The notes beneath the pieces are model-generated. The model did not search any database. It saw nothing but the letters and a program-made list of their open reading frames with translations, and had not been told where the DNA came from. The translations under genes were made by a program, and so were the position numbers. From Leptonema illini DSM 21528 (GTDB taxonomy: Bacteria > Spirochaetota > Leptospiria > Leptospirales > Leptonemataceae), in contig NZ_JH597773.1 of assembly GCF_000243335.1 (NCBI RefSeq), positions 3,280,156 through 3,344,155 of the forward strand: a stretch of DNA of 64,000 nt, in the 5' to 3' direction. This document shows, in pieces, positions 17,993 through 26,305 of the stretch; position 1 is the stretch's first letter; every line of letters begins with the position of its first letter.

Positions 17993-18778
17993 TCATCGTC
18001 GCTTCGCTGTTTTCGTTGTTCTTGTGTCGGATTCGATCCGGCCATCGACCATATGAACCTGTCGACCCGCCGCCCGCGCATAATCAGGATCATGCGTTAC
18101 CATGAGGATCGTCGTTTTCTGCTCTTTATTGATACGACCGAACATCTCGATCACACGGTCTCCGTTCACAGTATCGAGGTTTCCCGTCGGTTCGTCGGTA
18201 AAAAGGATGTCAGGATCCATTATGAGAGATCTGGCAATGGCGCATCGTTGCACCTCACCACCCGACATCTGAGAGGGCAGCTTGTTTATGCAGTGATCGA
18301 GCCCGAACTCAGCAAGTAGGTGCTCGGCCTGCTCGCGCTTTTTTTCGTGAAGGCCGAGTTTACGCGTCGGCATAAGCACATTTTCGACGGCCGTCAGCTC
18401 GGGCAGCAGATAGTGGAACTGAAAAACGAATCCAACATGCTCATTGCGAAACCGATGCTGTTCTTTGCTATCCAGAGAATGTACGGAGCGTCCCTGCAAG
18501 AAAACCTCCCCCTCCGTCGGTTCGTCAAGGCTACTCAATATATAGAGAAGCGTAGACTTGCCCGAACCCGAGCGTCCGGTTAACGAAACGAATTCGCCTG
18601 CAGCTATCGTTAGATCAATGCCTTTCAATATCGGCATGGGGGGATCTCCGAAAGACTTGATCAGATTCCGGCAGCTGATGGCCTCGGCACTCTCACCCGG
18701 CCGCCGGGATTCTGCGGGCTGCACGGATTGACCGGACTGCCCGGATTGCCTGAAAGTGTCACCGCTTCTCTTCGCCAT
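17993..18778 (-). CDS. ABC transporter ATP-binding protein (MacB/LolD type)
   Basis: A 261-residue ATPase. Walker A is GRSGSGKST, the Q-loop is in FVFQFHYLLPELTAVENV, the signature is MSGGEVQR, Walker B is ILFTDEPTGNLD, and the switch His is in VTHD. The pattern matches the LolD/MacB group that drives mechanotransmission across the periplasm. The first 35 residues are a Gln/Ser/Glu/Pro-rich extension from a short GC-rich tandem repeat (near 18715-18760) and are not part of the fold. ATG at 18778 was chosen because it starts one base after the permease stop. It is the last gene of a three-gene operon with an HlyD-type adaptor and a FtsX-type permease. Confidence 0.93.
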   Translation of the reverse strand: MAKRSGDTFRQSGQSGQSVQPAESRRPGESAEAISCRNLIKSFGDPPMPILKGIDLTIAAGEFVSLTGRSGSGKSTLLYILSSLDEPTEGEVFLQGRSVHSLDSKEQHRFRNEHVGFVFQFHYLLPELTAVENVLMPTRKLGLHEKKREQAEHLLAEFGLDHCINKLPSQMSGGEVQRCAIARSLIMDPDILFTDEPTGNLDTVNGDRVIEMFGRINKEQKTTILMVTHDPDYARAAGRQVHMVDGRIESDTRTTKTAKRR

Positions 18779-18779
18779 A

Positions 18780-20042
18780 TCAGGTACCGCTTGACCGAAT
18801 GATTTCGACAGGTGATAACCGGGAGGCCGCTCTCGCCGGAATAAAGCTCGCCACAAAAGAAGAAAGAAATGCCAGGAAAAAGGCCTTCACAAAAATCAAA
18901 TAATCCCAGGAGATGATCATCACTCCCATGGCCGGCCTGATGGAACCAGATTTCGGAGCACTTCCGATCGGCATGCCATCGATAAAGCTGTTGGCTATGG
19001 CGCCGAGAATCAGCCCGAGAAAGGCGCCGATGAAACCGAGCAGTACCCCCTGGATAACGAACAGGCGAATGGTGTCTCCTCTGTCGAAGCCGACGCTTCG
19101 CAGAATGGCGATCTCTTTCTTCTTCTGATTCACGACCATGTTCAGAATATTATAGATGCCGAAGGCGACGACGAGGATGATGGTGAACGTCGTCGTGTTA
19201 CGAACGATATCCTGCATACGAAATACCGATAGAATGCTTTCGTAGGTCTGATCCCAGCTCTGCACCTTATCGCGCGAATAGACCGCCCATTCGGTGGCGA
19301 TACTCGCAGCCTGGGAAACGTCCTGAACACGGATAACGATATCTGATATCTCTCCCGAACTGCCCGTTACACGCTGCACTGTCGTGATTGAGGCGTAGAC
19401 GATGGTTTCGTCGAGCATACGGTTGCCCGTATTGATAACGCCCGCAATGCGAAGAGGATACCGCTGACCGCGAGGCGTGACGATCTGCACATTATCGCCC
19501 TTTCGCGCACCAAGCTTCTCGATGAGACCGGCGCCCATCATAATCGTCGCTCCTCCGCGAATCAGATCGTCGAGATTACCCTCGGTAACCGACGACTCGA
19601 TCGTCGTAACGCGTGTCTGCCGCTTTGGATCAATACCGATGATGCGGCCCGGGATGCTCGTGCTGCCGTTTACATAGATGACCTGCCGTGCAAGCTGCGG
19701 AGCATAAGCGACGACACGCGGATCATGATCGAGCTTTTCGAACCACCCGCTCGCATTCGTTAACTGAGTGCTGTCCGTTCTTCCCGATGGAGGTCTGATC
19801 CAGCGGACCTCGGTATCGGGAAAGAACACTCCGCTGAATGTCTCTTCGGTTAGAGACTCGTCGCGCGGCGAGATGCGGATCTGAGCATCGTTATTGATGA
19901 GCTGATCTGTAATATAGACCTGAAATCCGAGCATGATTCCCGAGAAAGTAACATAGGCGGCCGACCCGAGCATGATGCCGATGAGCGTCAGAATGGTTTG
20001 CTGCGGACGCGAGAGAAGTTGCCTTATAGCGAGAAAGAGCAT
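18780..20042 (-). CDS. ABC transporter permease (FtsX/MacB type)
   Basis: A 420-residue permease. One membrane helix lies at residues about 15-40, then a periplasmic MacB-type domain of about 240 residues, then three helices near 280-305, 325-350 and 380-405, which form the FtsX domain. Typical motifs are QKKKEIAILRSVGF and the C-terminal FIPARAASRLSPVEIIR. With the adjoining adaptor and ATPase it forms a tripartite ABC exporter or lipoprotein-handling system. Genes are separated by a single base on each side, so expression is tightly coupled. The cargo is unknown. Confidence 0.93.
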   Translation of the reverse strand: MLFLAIRQLLSRPQQTILTLIGIMLGSAAYVTFSGIMLGFQVYITDQLINNDAQIRISPRDESLTEETFSGVFFPDTEVRWIRPPSGRTDSTQLTNASGWFEKLDHDPRVVAYAPQLARQVIYVNGSTSIPGRIIGIDPKRQTRVTTIESSVTEGNLDDLIRGGATIMMGAGLIEKLGARKGDNVQIVTPRGQRYPLRIAGVINTGNRMLDETIVYASITTVQRVTGSSGEISDIVIRVQDVSQAASIATEWAVYSRDKVQSWDQTYESILSVFRMQDIVRNTTTFTIILVVAFGIYNILNMVVNQKKKEIAILRSVGFDRGDTIRLFVIQGVLLGFIGAFLGLILGAIANSFIDGMPIGSAPKSGSIRPAMGVMIISWDYLIFVKAFFLAFLSSFVASFIPARAASRLSPVEIIRSSGT

Positions 20043-20043
20043 G

Positions 20044-20859
20044 TCAGTTCTCCGTCGGCTTGCGTTCAGGAACGGAGAGCAGGTCAGTCTCGACGATGTC
20101 TCCTTCGATGAGTTCCCCCCATTCGCCGTTGATCACGCCGAGTTTCACCTGAATACGCTGCGTGCGACCGTCCCGTTTGCGACGAACCCCTCCGTTTTTG
20201 ATGGCTGCAAGCGGTATTAAGAGAACGTTCTCCTTTCGCGCTACCTCGATGGCCGTATCGGCCGTCATATCGGGCAGCACCTCGTCGGGCAGATCGTCTA
20301 CGATGACGCGCACGACAAACTGTCCTTCGTTCGGATAAATACGGTCGACGACTCCAGTCGATCGTTGTCCGCGGATGCTTTCAAAGCTGAGCTCCACCTT
20401 CTGTCCAGGGCGCACCTGGAGCGCCGACTCCTGATCGAGCGAATACTCCACATGAAGGCGCGTGAGATCCTGTAAAACGAGAAGCTGCATTCCGGTCACG
20501 ACAAGCTCTCCAGGATTAACAGTGAGCGAAGTTACCGTCCCATCAAACGGCGCCTTGAATGCGGTGCCTGAATCCGACACAAGAAGCGTCTGCCCCTGGC
20601 GCACGCGATCGCCTTCGGCGACGGCCACCTTCTTTACGGCCATCGGAATGGCAGCCTTGATCTTAAAGACATGGTCGGATTTTACGGTCCCGAGGGCGTA
20701 CACCGCTTCGGTAATGGCGCCTCTTCGCGGAGATACCATCTCACCATTGATGCGAAAAAAGGCGACGGTCAGTACAACGGTGATCAGAAGGCCCGCTGCA
20801 ATGAGCGCATGCCAGCGATAGCGATGAAGGAGAGCGGTCATGATTCGCCAGTCTATCAT
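20044..20859 (-). CDS. HlyD/MacA-type periplasmic adaptor protein
   Basis: About 271 residues. It has a single N-terminal membrane anchor (ALIAAGLLITVVLTVAFF) and then a biotinyl-lipoyl-like half-motif (VAVAEGDRVRQGQTLLV) directly followed by its partner (FKAPFDGTVTSLTVNPGELV), so the alpha-helical hairpin is very short or absent. A beta-barrel (VRPGQKVELSFES) and a membrane-proximal domain follow. A hairpin-poor adaptor suits FtsX-type ABC systems that do not dock tightly with TolC. ATG at 20859 is the first plausible start; ATG at 20841 is also possible. It is the first gene of the three-gene operon. Confidence 0.88.
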   Translation of the reverse strand: MIDWRIMTALLHRYRWHALIAAGLLITVVLTVAFFRINGEMVSPRRGAITEAVYALGTVKSDHVFKIKAAIPMAVKKVAVAEGDRVRQGQTLLVSDSGTAFKAPFDGTVTSLTVNPGELVVTGMQLLVLQDLTRLHVEYSLDQESALQVRPGQKVELSFESIRGQRSTGVVDRIYPNEGQFVVRVIVDDLPDEVLPDMTADTAIEVARKENVLLIPLAAIKNGGVRRKRDGRTQRIQVKLGVINGEWGELIEGDIVETDLLSVPERKPTEN

Positions 20860-21005
20860 GGGAACAGAGGCAGGCAAACGAATCTTTACGCCATGGGATG
20901 CGCTCTTTCGGACACACCAAACATCAGGGATGGATTGACCGGTTTTTTTAAATTCCTGTCAGAAATTTTTTCATCCAATCGGCTCGTTTTAGACCATATC
21001 TTTTC

Positions 21006-21488
21006 ATGAACGAACAGACGCGCCTTGATCAGGAGCCGTATTATCGCACCCGGTCCACTTTGCTGATTCCCGAAGTTTATTTCAAGCGATACTTCTGGCG
21101 AAGCCCTTACATAAAAATAGGGCATTGGGCCCTTGCTTCCTATTTCGCCAGCCTTATGGAAGATCCCCAACTTGAATACAAGCTCAGCTTTCTTGAGGAA
21201 ACAGGAAAGTGGAAGAAGCAGTATCAGGAAGAGGGGCAAAACATGGTGCGCGTTAACTTTTATCCCGACGACAGGGATTGGGGGAAGCTGGCTGCGATTT
21301 CGAATGCGACCGGATATTCCCGTTGCTATATTTTCGTCTTCCTGTTGCTAATCGCTATGGGAGTGATATGCCTTGAGAATGGAGGAACTCAATCATCCTT
21401 TGTGAAGGGTCACTGGAATCCCGTGGTAATTTGCTATGTTTGTGTAGATGCAGTCACCAGAAAACTCACAAGAATCCTGAAAACATAG
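21006..21488 (+). CDS. DUF1564-like protein
   Basis: A 160-residue protein whose first 120 residues match the pattern I know for DUF1564, a family described from Leptospira. These are STLLIPEVYFKRYF, a basic and aromatic helix, MVRVNFYPDDRDWGKLAAIS, then GYSRCYIFVFLLLI. In that family the final segment is thought to resemble a ribbon-helix-helix or HTH protein, but no function is established. Here the tail after residue 120 is extended and irregular (ENGGTQSS...), which may reflect decay at the 3' end. The gene is isolated between two operons that point away from it or towards its end. The family assignment is from memory of sequence pattern. Confidence 0.6.
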   Translation: MNEQTRLDQEPYYRTRSTLLIPEVYFKRYFWRSPYIKIGHWALASYFASLMEDPQLEYKLSFLEETGKWKKQYQEEGQNMVRVNFYPDDRDWGKLAAISNATGYSRCYIFVFLLLIAMGVICLENGGTQSSFVKGHWNPVVICYVCVDAVTRKLTRILKT

Positions 21489-21517
21489 CAGAATGACACG
21501 CCCACCACACAGAATAC

Positions 21518-21542
21518 AAAAAAACCGCCCCTTGCGGGGCGG
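21518..21542 (-). terminator. Rho-independent terminator after glnK
   Basis: On the minus strand CCGCCCC and GGGGCGG form a 7-base stem around a 4-base loop, followed by seven T. It lies about 40 bases past the glnK stop and closes the amtB-glnK operon. Confidence 0.9.
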
Positions 21543-21581
21543 AAGGTAGAGTTTGCAGCAGGTTTAACTGAGGAGAGAGTG

Positions 21582-21923
21582 TTAACCTATCGCTTCTTTT
21601 CCTTTCTCGCCGGTGCGAATGCGGATCACTTCTACCAGATCGCTAATGAAGATCTTTCCGTCACCGATGTTGCCCGTACGGGCTCCGGCGATGATGGCGT
21701 CGATCGTCGGCTGAACATAATCCTCGTTCACCGCGATCTCGATCACGGTCTTCTTCAAGAGATTGACCTCGTGAACGACGCCCCTGTAGGATTCATCGTA
21801 TCCCCGTTGTTGACCGCAACCGAGTGCGGTCGTAACGGTCATTTTTGTTACGCCGGCTTTTGCCAGTGAATCCTTAACATCTTTCAGCTTGTAAGGCTGG
21901 ATGACTGCAGTAATAAGTTTCAT
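21582..21923 (-). CDS. glnK: P-II nitrogen regulatory protein GlnK (no Tyr51)
   Basis: A 113-residue P-II signal protein that binds ATP/ADP and 2-oxoglutarate and controls the neighbouring ammonium channel. It aligns without gaps to E. coli GlnB over the T-loop. Gly37, Gln39, Tyr46, Arg47 and Gly48 are kept, but position 51, the uridylylated Tyr of enterobacteria, is His, and position 49 (the Ser phosphorylated in cyanobacteria) is Val. The ATP-binding [10 protein letters not shown] segment is intact. It lies 23 bases downstream of amtB, the reverse of the common glnK-amtB order, and is preceded by a good AAGGAG site. Control is probably by ligand binding alone. Confidence 0.95.
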   Translation of the reverse strand: MKLITAVIQPYKLKDVKDSLAKAGVTKMTVTTALGCGQQRGYDESYRGVVHEVNLLKKTVIEIAVNEDYVQPTIDAIIAGARTGNIGDGKIFISDLVEVIRIRTGEKGKEAIG

Positions 21924-21946
21924 AGTCTTAACTCCTTACTCCTTTG

Positions 21947-23290
21947 TTACTCGACGGTGTAGAAGGAGAAGCCATGATACGCCTCTGCTCCGTGTTCGCC
22001 GATGTCAAGACCCTTGAGCTCCTCTTCACGAGAGACCCGGATGCCGATCGTATACTTCAGGGCAAGGAAGATAACGAGCATGGTCACGAAAGCCCAGGCG
22101 ATGATCGAGAACGATCCGATCAGCTGGACGACAAGATCCTTATCGGTTCCGAAGATACCGGTGGCAATACCGCCCCACAGGCCGTTCAGGCCATGCACCG
22201 GCCAGGCACCAACCGGGTCGTCGATTTTCAGCATATCAAGCAGCTTCACACCGGCCCATACGAGCACGCCGGCGACGAGACCGATGATGACGGCCTCTCC
22301 GTTCGAAACGGTATCACAGTTCGCCGTAATACCGACAAGGCCGGCAAGCAGGCCGTTAAGGGCCATCGACAGTTCAGGCTTCTTGTAAAGGAACCATGTA
22401 ATCGCCATGGCAGAGACGGCGCCTGCGATCGCAGCCAGCGTCGTGTTGACGGCGATGAGCATGACTAACGCCGTATTCTCCGCTCCAACGATTTTGAGTT
22501 GCGAACCCGGGTTGAACCCATACCAGCCGATCAACAGAATAAAAACGCCGAGTGTCGCGAATCCGAGGTTATGGCCCGGAATGACCTGCGGCTTGCCTTC
22601 GGGAGAGAAGCGACCGATGCGAGGGCCGAGCACGATGGCTGCGGCAAGGCCTGCGAACCCACCGACGGCATGCACGACAAGCGAACCTGCAAAGTCATGG
22701 AATCCCATAACGTTCAGCCATCCGCCGCCCCACTTCCAGTAACCGCTGATCGGATAAACTAGACCGACGATGAGAGCAGTGTAGATCATATAGACGCCAA
22801 ACTTCAGACGACCGGCGACGGCACCCGATACGATCGTCGCAGCGGTGGCAGCAAAGGCTACCTGAAAGAGGAAATCCACCTGCGGATGCAACACACCCGG
22901 GCCTGGAGCAAAATCAGCGCCAGTTTCGTTCAGGAAGAAACCGCCCCATTGGAAGAACCCACCAGGCACACCCGGATACATGAGCTTGTAGGCGAAGAGA
23001 TAGAAGATCAAGCCGCCTACAGAAAAGTCCATAAGGTTCTTGAAAAGAATATTCACCGTGTTTTTCGCCGAGTTCAGTCCCGATTCGACAAGGGCGAATC
23101 CGGCCTGCATGAATATGACAAGCACGGCACAGATGAACAGAAAGAAGTTGTCGATCGCGTATTGCGTGATGGCAATATCGGCAGAGGGGTCTGCGGGGGC
23201 AGGCTCGGACTGTGCATAGAGCCCAACGGCGAATGTCATCGCCATTCCGAGCAGGACCCATAGCAGCCGCTTGGCTTTGATCCGTTTCAT
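21947..23290 (-). CDS. amtB: AmtB-type ammonium transporter
   Basis: A 447-residue ammonium channel of the Amt family. An N-terminal signal-like helix (ending VGLYAQ) precedes eleven predicted membrane helices. The Asp in MGFHDFAGS and the twin His residues in SLVVHAVGG (helix 5) and WPVHGLNGLWGG (helix 10) are in place. The C-terminal cytoplasmic tail, with SREEELKGLDIGEHG, is the region that P-II proteins contact. ATG at 23290 was chosen because AGGAG lies nine bases upstream; an in-frame start 18 bases earlier has none. A sigma-54 promoter lies upstream, and glnK follows. Confidence 0.95.
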   Translation of the reverse strand: MKRIKAKRLLWVLLGMAMTFAVGLYAQSEPAPADPSADIAITQYAIDNFFLFICAVLVIFMQAGFALVESGLNSAKNTVNILFKNLMDFSVGGLIFYLFAYKLMYPGVPGGFFQWGGFFLNETGADFAPGPGVLHPQVDFLFQVAFAATAATIVSGAVAGRLKFGVYMIYTALIVGLVYPISGYWKWGGGWLNVMGFHDFAGSLVVHAVGGFAGLAAAIVLGPRIGRFSPEGKPQVIPGHNLGFATLGVFILLIGWYGFNPGSQLKIVGAENTALVMLIAVNTTLAAIAGAVSAMAITWFLYKKPELSMALNGLLAGLVGITANCDTVSNGEAVIIGLVAGVLVWAGVKLLDMLKIDDPVGAWPVHGLNGLWGGIATGIFGTDKDLVVQLIGSFSIIAWAFVTMLVIFLALKYTIGIRVSREEELKGLDIGEHGAEAYHGFSFYTVE

Positions 23291-23329
23291 TGAGAGATCT
23301 CCTGGCATTGATTATTTTGCCAGTGTTAT

Positions 23330-23345
23330 AGCAAGATCTGTGCCA
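23330..23345 (-). promoter_or_regulatory. Sigma-54 promoter for amtB-glnK
   Basis: The minus strand reads TGGCACAGATCTTGCT, a close match to the sigma-54 consensus TGGCAC-N5-TTGCW, about 40 bases before the amtB start. A TGCACCA half-site of the NtrC type lies about 20 bases further upstream (23364-23370). Nitrogen-limitation control is the natural reading. Confidence 0.8.
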
Positions 23346-23486
23346 GACGCTGAATGTCACGCATGGTGCATGATGTTCAATTTATAGGCACATCCAGAAG
23401 TGGCGGATTCGATACGCGTAAATATTCTGCACCTCAAAATCGCTGCAAACTCGGTACGCTACAGATCAGGATAGTACGATGACAGA

Positions 23487-24266
23487 TCAAACAGCCGATC
23501 GTCCGATAGAGATGGACTCCAGAACAGGCCTTGCCGCTTTAATGGAGTGTGTGACCACTTCTCCGACAATAACCAGCACCGGATCACCGGGCAGAAGGTC
23601 GAGATCATGCTCTTCGATTTCGGCGAGAGTACCGACCCACTGGCTCTGATCGGGAAGCGTTCCTCTGCGCACAACGGCTACAGGCGTGCAGAGCGACCCC
23701 ATATCGAACCGAAAAAAAGCGTCGCGAATCTCCTTCAATCTGGTGCCGCCCATATAGAAGACATGGCTCATGCCATCAGTCGTCAGGTCGCCAAAATCGG
23801 CAAGCGGTTCGTCGCGTTTGCGATGTGCAGAATGAAACCGCAGCGAAGAGGCACAGTCTCGATGCGTGAGCGGTAGCAACAAAGAGGCGGCCACTCCCGA
23901 CGCAGCCGTAACACCGGGCACAACGTCGCATTCGATCCCACGGCTGTGAAGGTATTCGACCTCTTCACCGCCTCGCCCGTAGATATACGGGTCTCCGCCT
24001 TTCAGGCGGCATACAAGCTTATGAGAACAGGCAGCTTCAAAAAGAAGCTCATTGATTTGATCTTGCGGTAACGAATGGCATCCCTTGGATTTTCCGGTGA
24101 ATATCTTCACACAATCCGGACGCGCATAATTCAGGATCGAAGGATCGATGAGACGATCAAAGAGGATGGCGTCTGCCTGCTCGATCATGCGCACGGCGCG
24201 AAGCGTGAGCAGTTCCGGATCTCCGGGACCGGCTCCAACCAGAACAACCTTTCCGTAACGTGTCAT
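23487..24266 (-). CDS. nirE: Uroporphyrinogen-III C-methyltransferase (NirE/CobA type)
   Basis: A 259-residue SAM-dependent methylase that makes precorrin-2, the shared precursor of siroheme and heme d1. The family motifs are VGAGPGDPELLTLRA (residues 9-23), LKGGDPYIYGRGGEE (near 88), VVPGVTAASG and PLTHRD. There is no fused uroporphyrinogen synthase or siroheme oxidase/chelatase domain. Its place at the end of the nir operon indicates a dedicated role in heme d1 synthesis, hence NirE. A strong AGGAGG site precedes the ATG, and a terminator-like hairpin lies between it and nirS, so it is probably expressed below nirS. Confidence 0.93.
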   Translation of the reverse strand: MTRYGKVVLVGAGPGDPELLTLRAVRMIEQADAILFDRLIDPSILNYARPDCVKIFTGKSKGCHSLPQDQINELLFEAACSHKLVCRLKGGDPYIYGRGGEEVEYLHSRGIECDVVPGVTAASGVAASLLLPLTHRDCASSLRFHSAHRKRDEPLADFGDLTTDGMSHVFYMGGTRLKEIRDAFFRFDMGSLCTPVAVVRRGTLPDQSQWVGTLAEIEEHDLDLLPGDPVLVIVGEVVTHSIKAARPVLESISIGRSAV

Positions 24267-24278
24267 ACCGACCTCCTG

Positions 24279-24304
24279 AAAAAAATGGCCGGTCGAAACC
24301 GGCC
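24279..24304 (-). terminator. Terminator-like hairpin between nirS and nirE
   Basis: On the minus strand GGCCGGT and ACCGGCC form a 7-base GC-rich stem around a TTCG loop, followed by seven T within eight bases. It starts 14 bases after the nirS stop and ends only a few bases before the nirE ribosome site, so it probably lets only part of the transcripts pass into nirE. Confidence 0.85.
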
Positions 24305-24318
24305 CAGGTTTACCCTCA

Positions 24319-26289
24319 TCAATAGATGTCGTTTTTACTGTTGTAAACGTTGAACTTGCCTGTGGGCGTAAACACCCAGCTCTCGCTGATTTTCTTTTTC
24401 AGCTTCAGCGTCTTATCATCGTAGATGTAGATGCTGTTGTCGAGCCATCCGGAAATCCAGACCTCGTTCCCGTCCTTGTTGTATTCCATGTGCACGATAC
24501 GATCCGGGCTGACCTTGATGTACTGCATCTTGCCCGTATCAATGTTATACACACCGACTTCGCCGTTCACGCCGGCCTGCGAGGACAGCGGCATATCAAC
24601 CCAGAGGTTGCGCGAATTCGGATGCGTTTTCACAAAGAGCGAACCGGCGGATTTCATCGGGATCTTCTCGACGACCTTCCATGCATGCTGCGGATGTCCG
24701 GCTGGATCGACGCCGATGAGCGTGATCACTTCTTCACTGATATGCGACGTCGCATATACAGGTCCGAATTTCGGATGCACGAAGTTCGCGCCCCGACCCG
24801 GATGCGGACGGTTACCCGTCTCGATACATGGTTTCGCGCCGACCTTCACGAGCTTTTTAGCGACGACGTCGATGACGCAGAGGCTGTTTTTCGCGTTGGC
24901 AGCGACGATGAAGTAGCGCTTTTCTTTCGATCCGGGGAACGATACCCAGCCGCCGTCATGCAGAAAGTTATCCGCAGTGATGCGAGTTTCTTTCGGCTGC
25001 TTCGGATTACGGTAGTCCACAAGATAGACCCAGCCCGACTCTTTCAGGTTGATGACCCAGAGAGGCTCGTGGTCCGAGGCGACGATCGAGGCGACGCGTA
25101 CTTCGGGAAGGGCGTTCCCTGTCTTCCAGTCCTTCGAATCGGCCACCGAGGTGATGCTCAACGGCTCGAGAGTCTGACCGTCCATGATGGCATACTGGAA
25201 CGGAGTGTAGCAGCCGACGATGGCGTACTTATCTTCGTATCCATGGGCCTTCGATCCGTCGACGGAGCGAGCGTCCCAGCAGGTACGACCGCGGGCCACG
25301 ACTTTCGGCTCTTTATACCAGAGGTCGATCAGCGCAAGACGTCCGTCACGGCCGATGACATAGAAATAACGACCCGAATGCGACGAACGCAGAATATGAA
25401 CCGCTTTGCCTGTATCGACGACGGCGATCTTCTTATGCGTCGTTCCGTCGATGATGGCAACCTTGCCCGCATCACGCAGCACGACTCCGAAGTAGTTCAG
25501 GAACTGGCCGCCTGTCGGATCACTCTTCGGACGATCGGCAACAGGAACGATAAGCTCCCATTCTTTTTTCGCCTCTTCCATTCCGAGCTTCGGAACTTCG
25601 GGCGGATCCATCTGCACGTAACGAGCCATCAGGTTGATCTGACGCGCATCGAGAATCTTCTCTTTGCCCCAGGCAGGCATTCCTTTCGGAGAGCCGTTCT
25701 CAAGCATAGCCTCGATAAACTCCTGGCCCTTAGCGCGAGTTCCACCACCCTCCACTTCTTTCGCATCGGCAATATGCGTTGCCGGAAGCAGCGAAGGACC
25801 GGTTGCTCCCCAGCGCTTTGCGCCGTGACAGCCCGAGCAGCGATCGAAATAGATCTCTTTTGCCTCGGTGAATTCCTTATCGCTCAGCGGTTCAAAGGCC
25901 TGGGCCGTTGCTCCCTGCTGATCCTGCCATTTGAAGTACTCGATGACCTGGTCGATCTCTTCGGCCGTCAGACCGAATTTCGGCATGTGGGTCGTGTACT
26001 TCTTGCTCAGCTCCTGCGCCTGCGGATCACTTTTCAGCATGGCAGCCGGATCATCGATCCATTTCTTGATCCAGTCCGCCGTGCGTCGTTCCGTAACGCC
26101 TTTAAGATCAGGCCCGGTGGCCGAATCTCCTCCGCCGAAGTTGTGGCAGGCCACACATCCCTTCGACATAAATACCTGTTTTCCGGGCCCTGTGAATTCA
26201 GCCGTTTCCTTTTTCTTCTCGCATGCGACTGCGAGAACGAAAAGAGCAACAGTTGAAAAGAGGACCGCGAATTGTGTCTGTTTCTTCAC
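24319..26289 (-). CDS. nirS: Cytochrome cd1 nitrite reductase with an extra cytochrome c domain
   Basis: A 656-residue enzyme that reduces nitrite to nitric oxide. The signal peptide ends in a lipobox (LAVAC), which is unusual for the normally soluble NirS. Two class I cytochrome c domains follow: CVACH (near residue 45, Met ligand in HMPKFG) and CSGCH (near 152). Ordinary NirS has one. The d1-heme propeller is well conserved with Pseudomonas NirS from memory: YFYVIGRDGRLALIDLW, DKYAIVGCYTPFQYAIMDG, NFLHDGG, the His-bearing HPGRGANFVHPKFGPVYATS, and the C-terminal TPTGKFNVYNS. Those His residues distinguish it from NirF and support catalysis. It lies in the middle of the operon that makes its cofactor. 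Confidence 0.95.
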   Translation of the reverse strand: MKKQTQFAVLFSTVALFVLAVACEKKKETAEFTGPGKQVFMSKGCVACHNFGGGDSATGPDLKGVTERRTADWIKKWIDDPAAMLKSDPQAQELSKKYTTHMPKFGLTAEEIDQVIEYFKWQDQQGATAQAFEPLSDKEFTEAKEIYFDRCSGCHGAKRWGATGPSLLPATHIADAKEVEGGGTRAKGQEFIEAMLENGSPKGMPAWGKEKILDARQINLMARYVQMDPPEVPKLGMEEAKKEWELIVPVADRPKSDPTGGQFLNYFGVVLRDAGKVAIIDGTTHKKIAVVDTGKAVHILRSSHSGRYFYVIGRDGRLALIDLWYKEPKVVARGRTCWDARSVDGSKAHGYEDKYAIVGCYTPFQYAIMDGQTLEPLSITSVADSKDWKTGNALPEVRVASIVASDHEPLWVINLKESGWVYLVDYRNPKQPKETRITADNFLHDGGWVSFPGSKEKRYFIVAANAKNSLCVIDVVAKKLVKVGAKPCIETGNRPHPGRGANFVHPKFGPVYATSHISEEVITLIGVDPAGHPQHAWKVVEKIPMKSAGSLFVKTHPNSRNLWVDMPLSSQAGVNGEVGVYNIDTGKMQYIKVSPDRIVHMEYNKDGNEVWISGWLDNSIYIYDDKTLKLKKKISESWVFTPTGKFNVYNSKNDIY

Positions 26290-26305
26290 TCTCCACCTCC
26301 GTTTC

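Noticed and set aside
24490-26256. A 588-residue open frame on the plus strand opposite nirS
   Set aside because: It is a shadow of nirS; the minus-strand protein has haem motifs and clear family identity, and the shadow has none.
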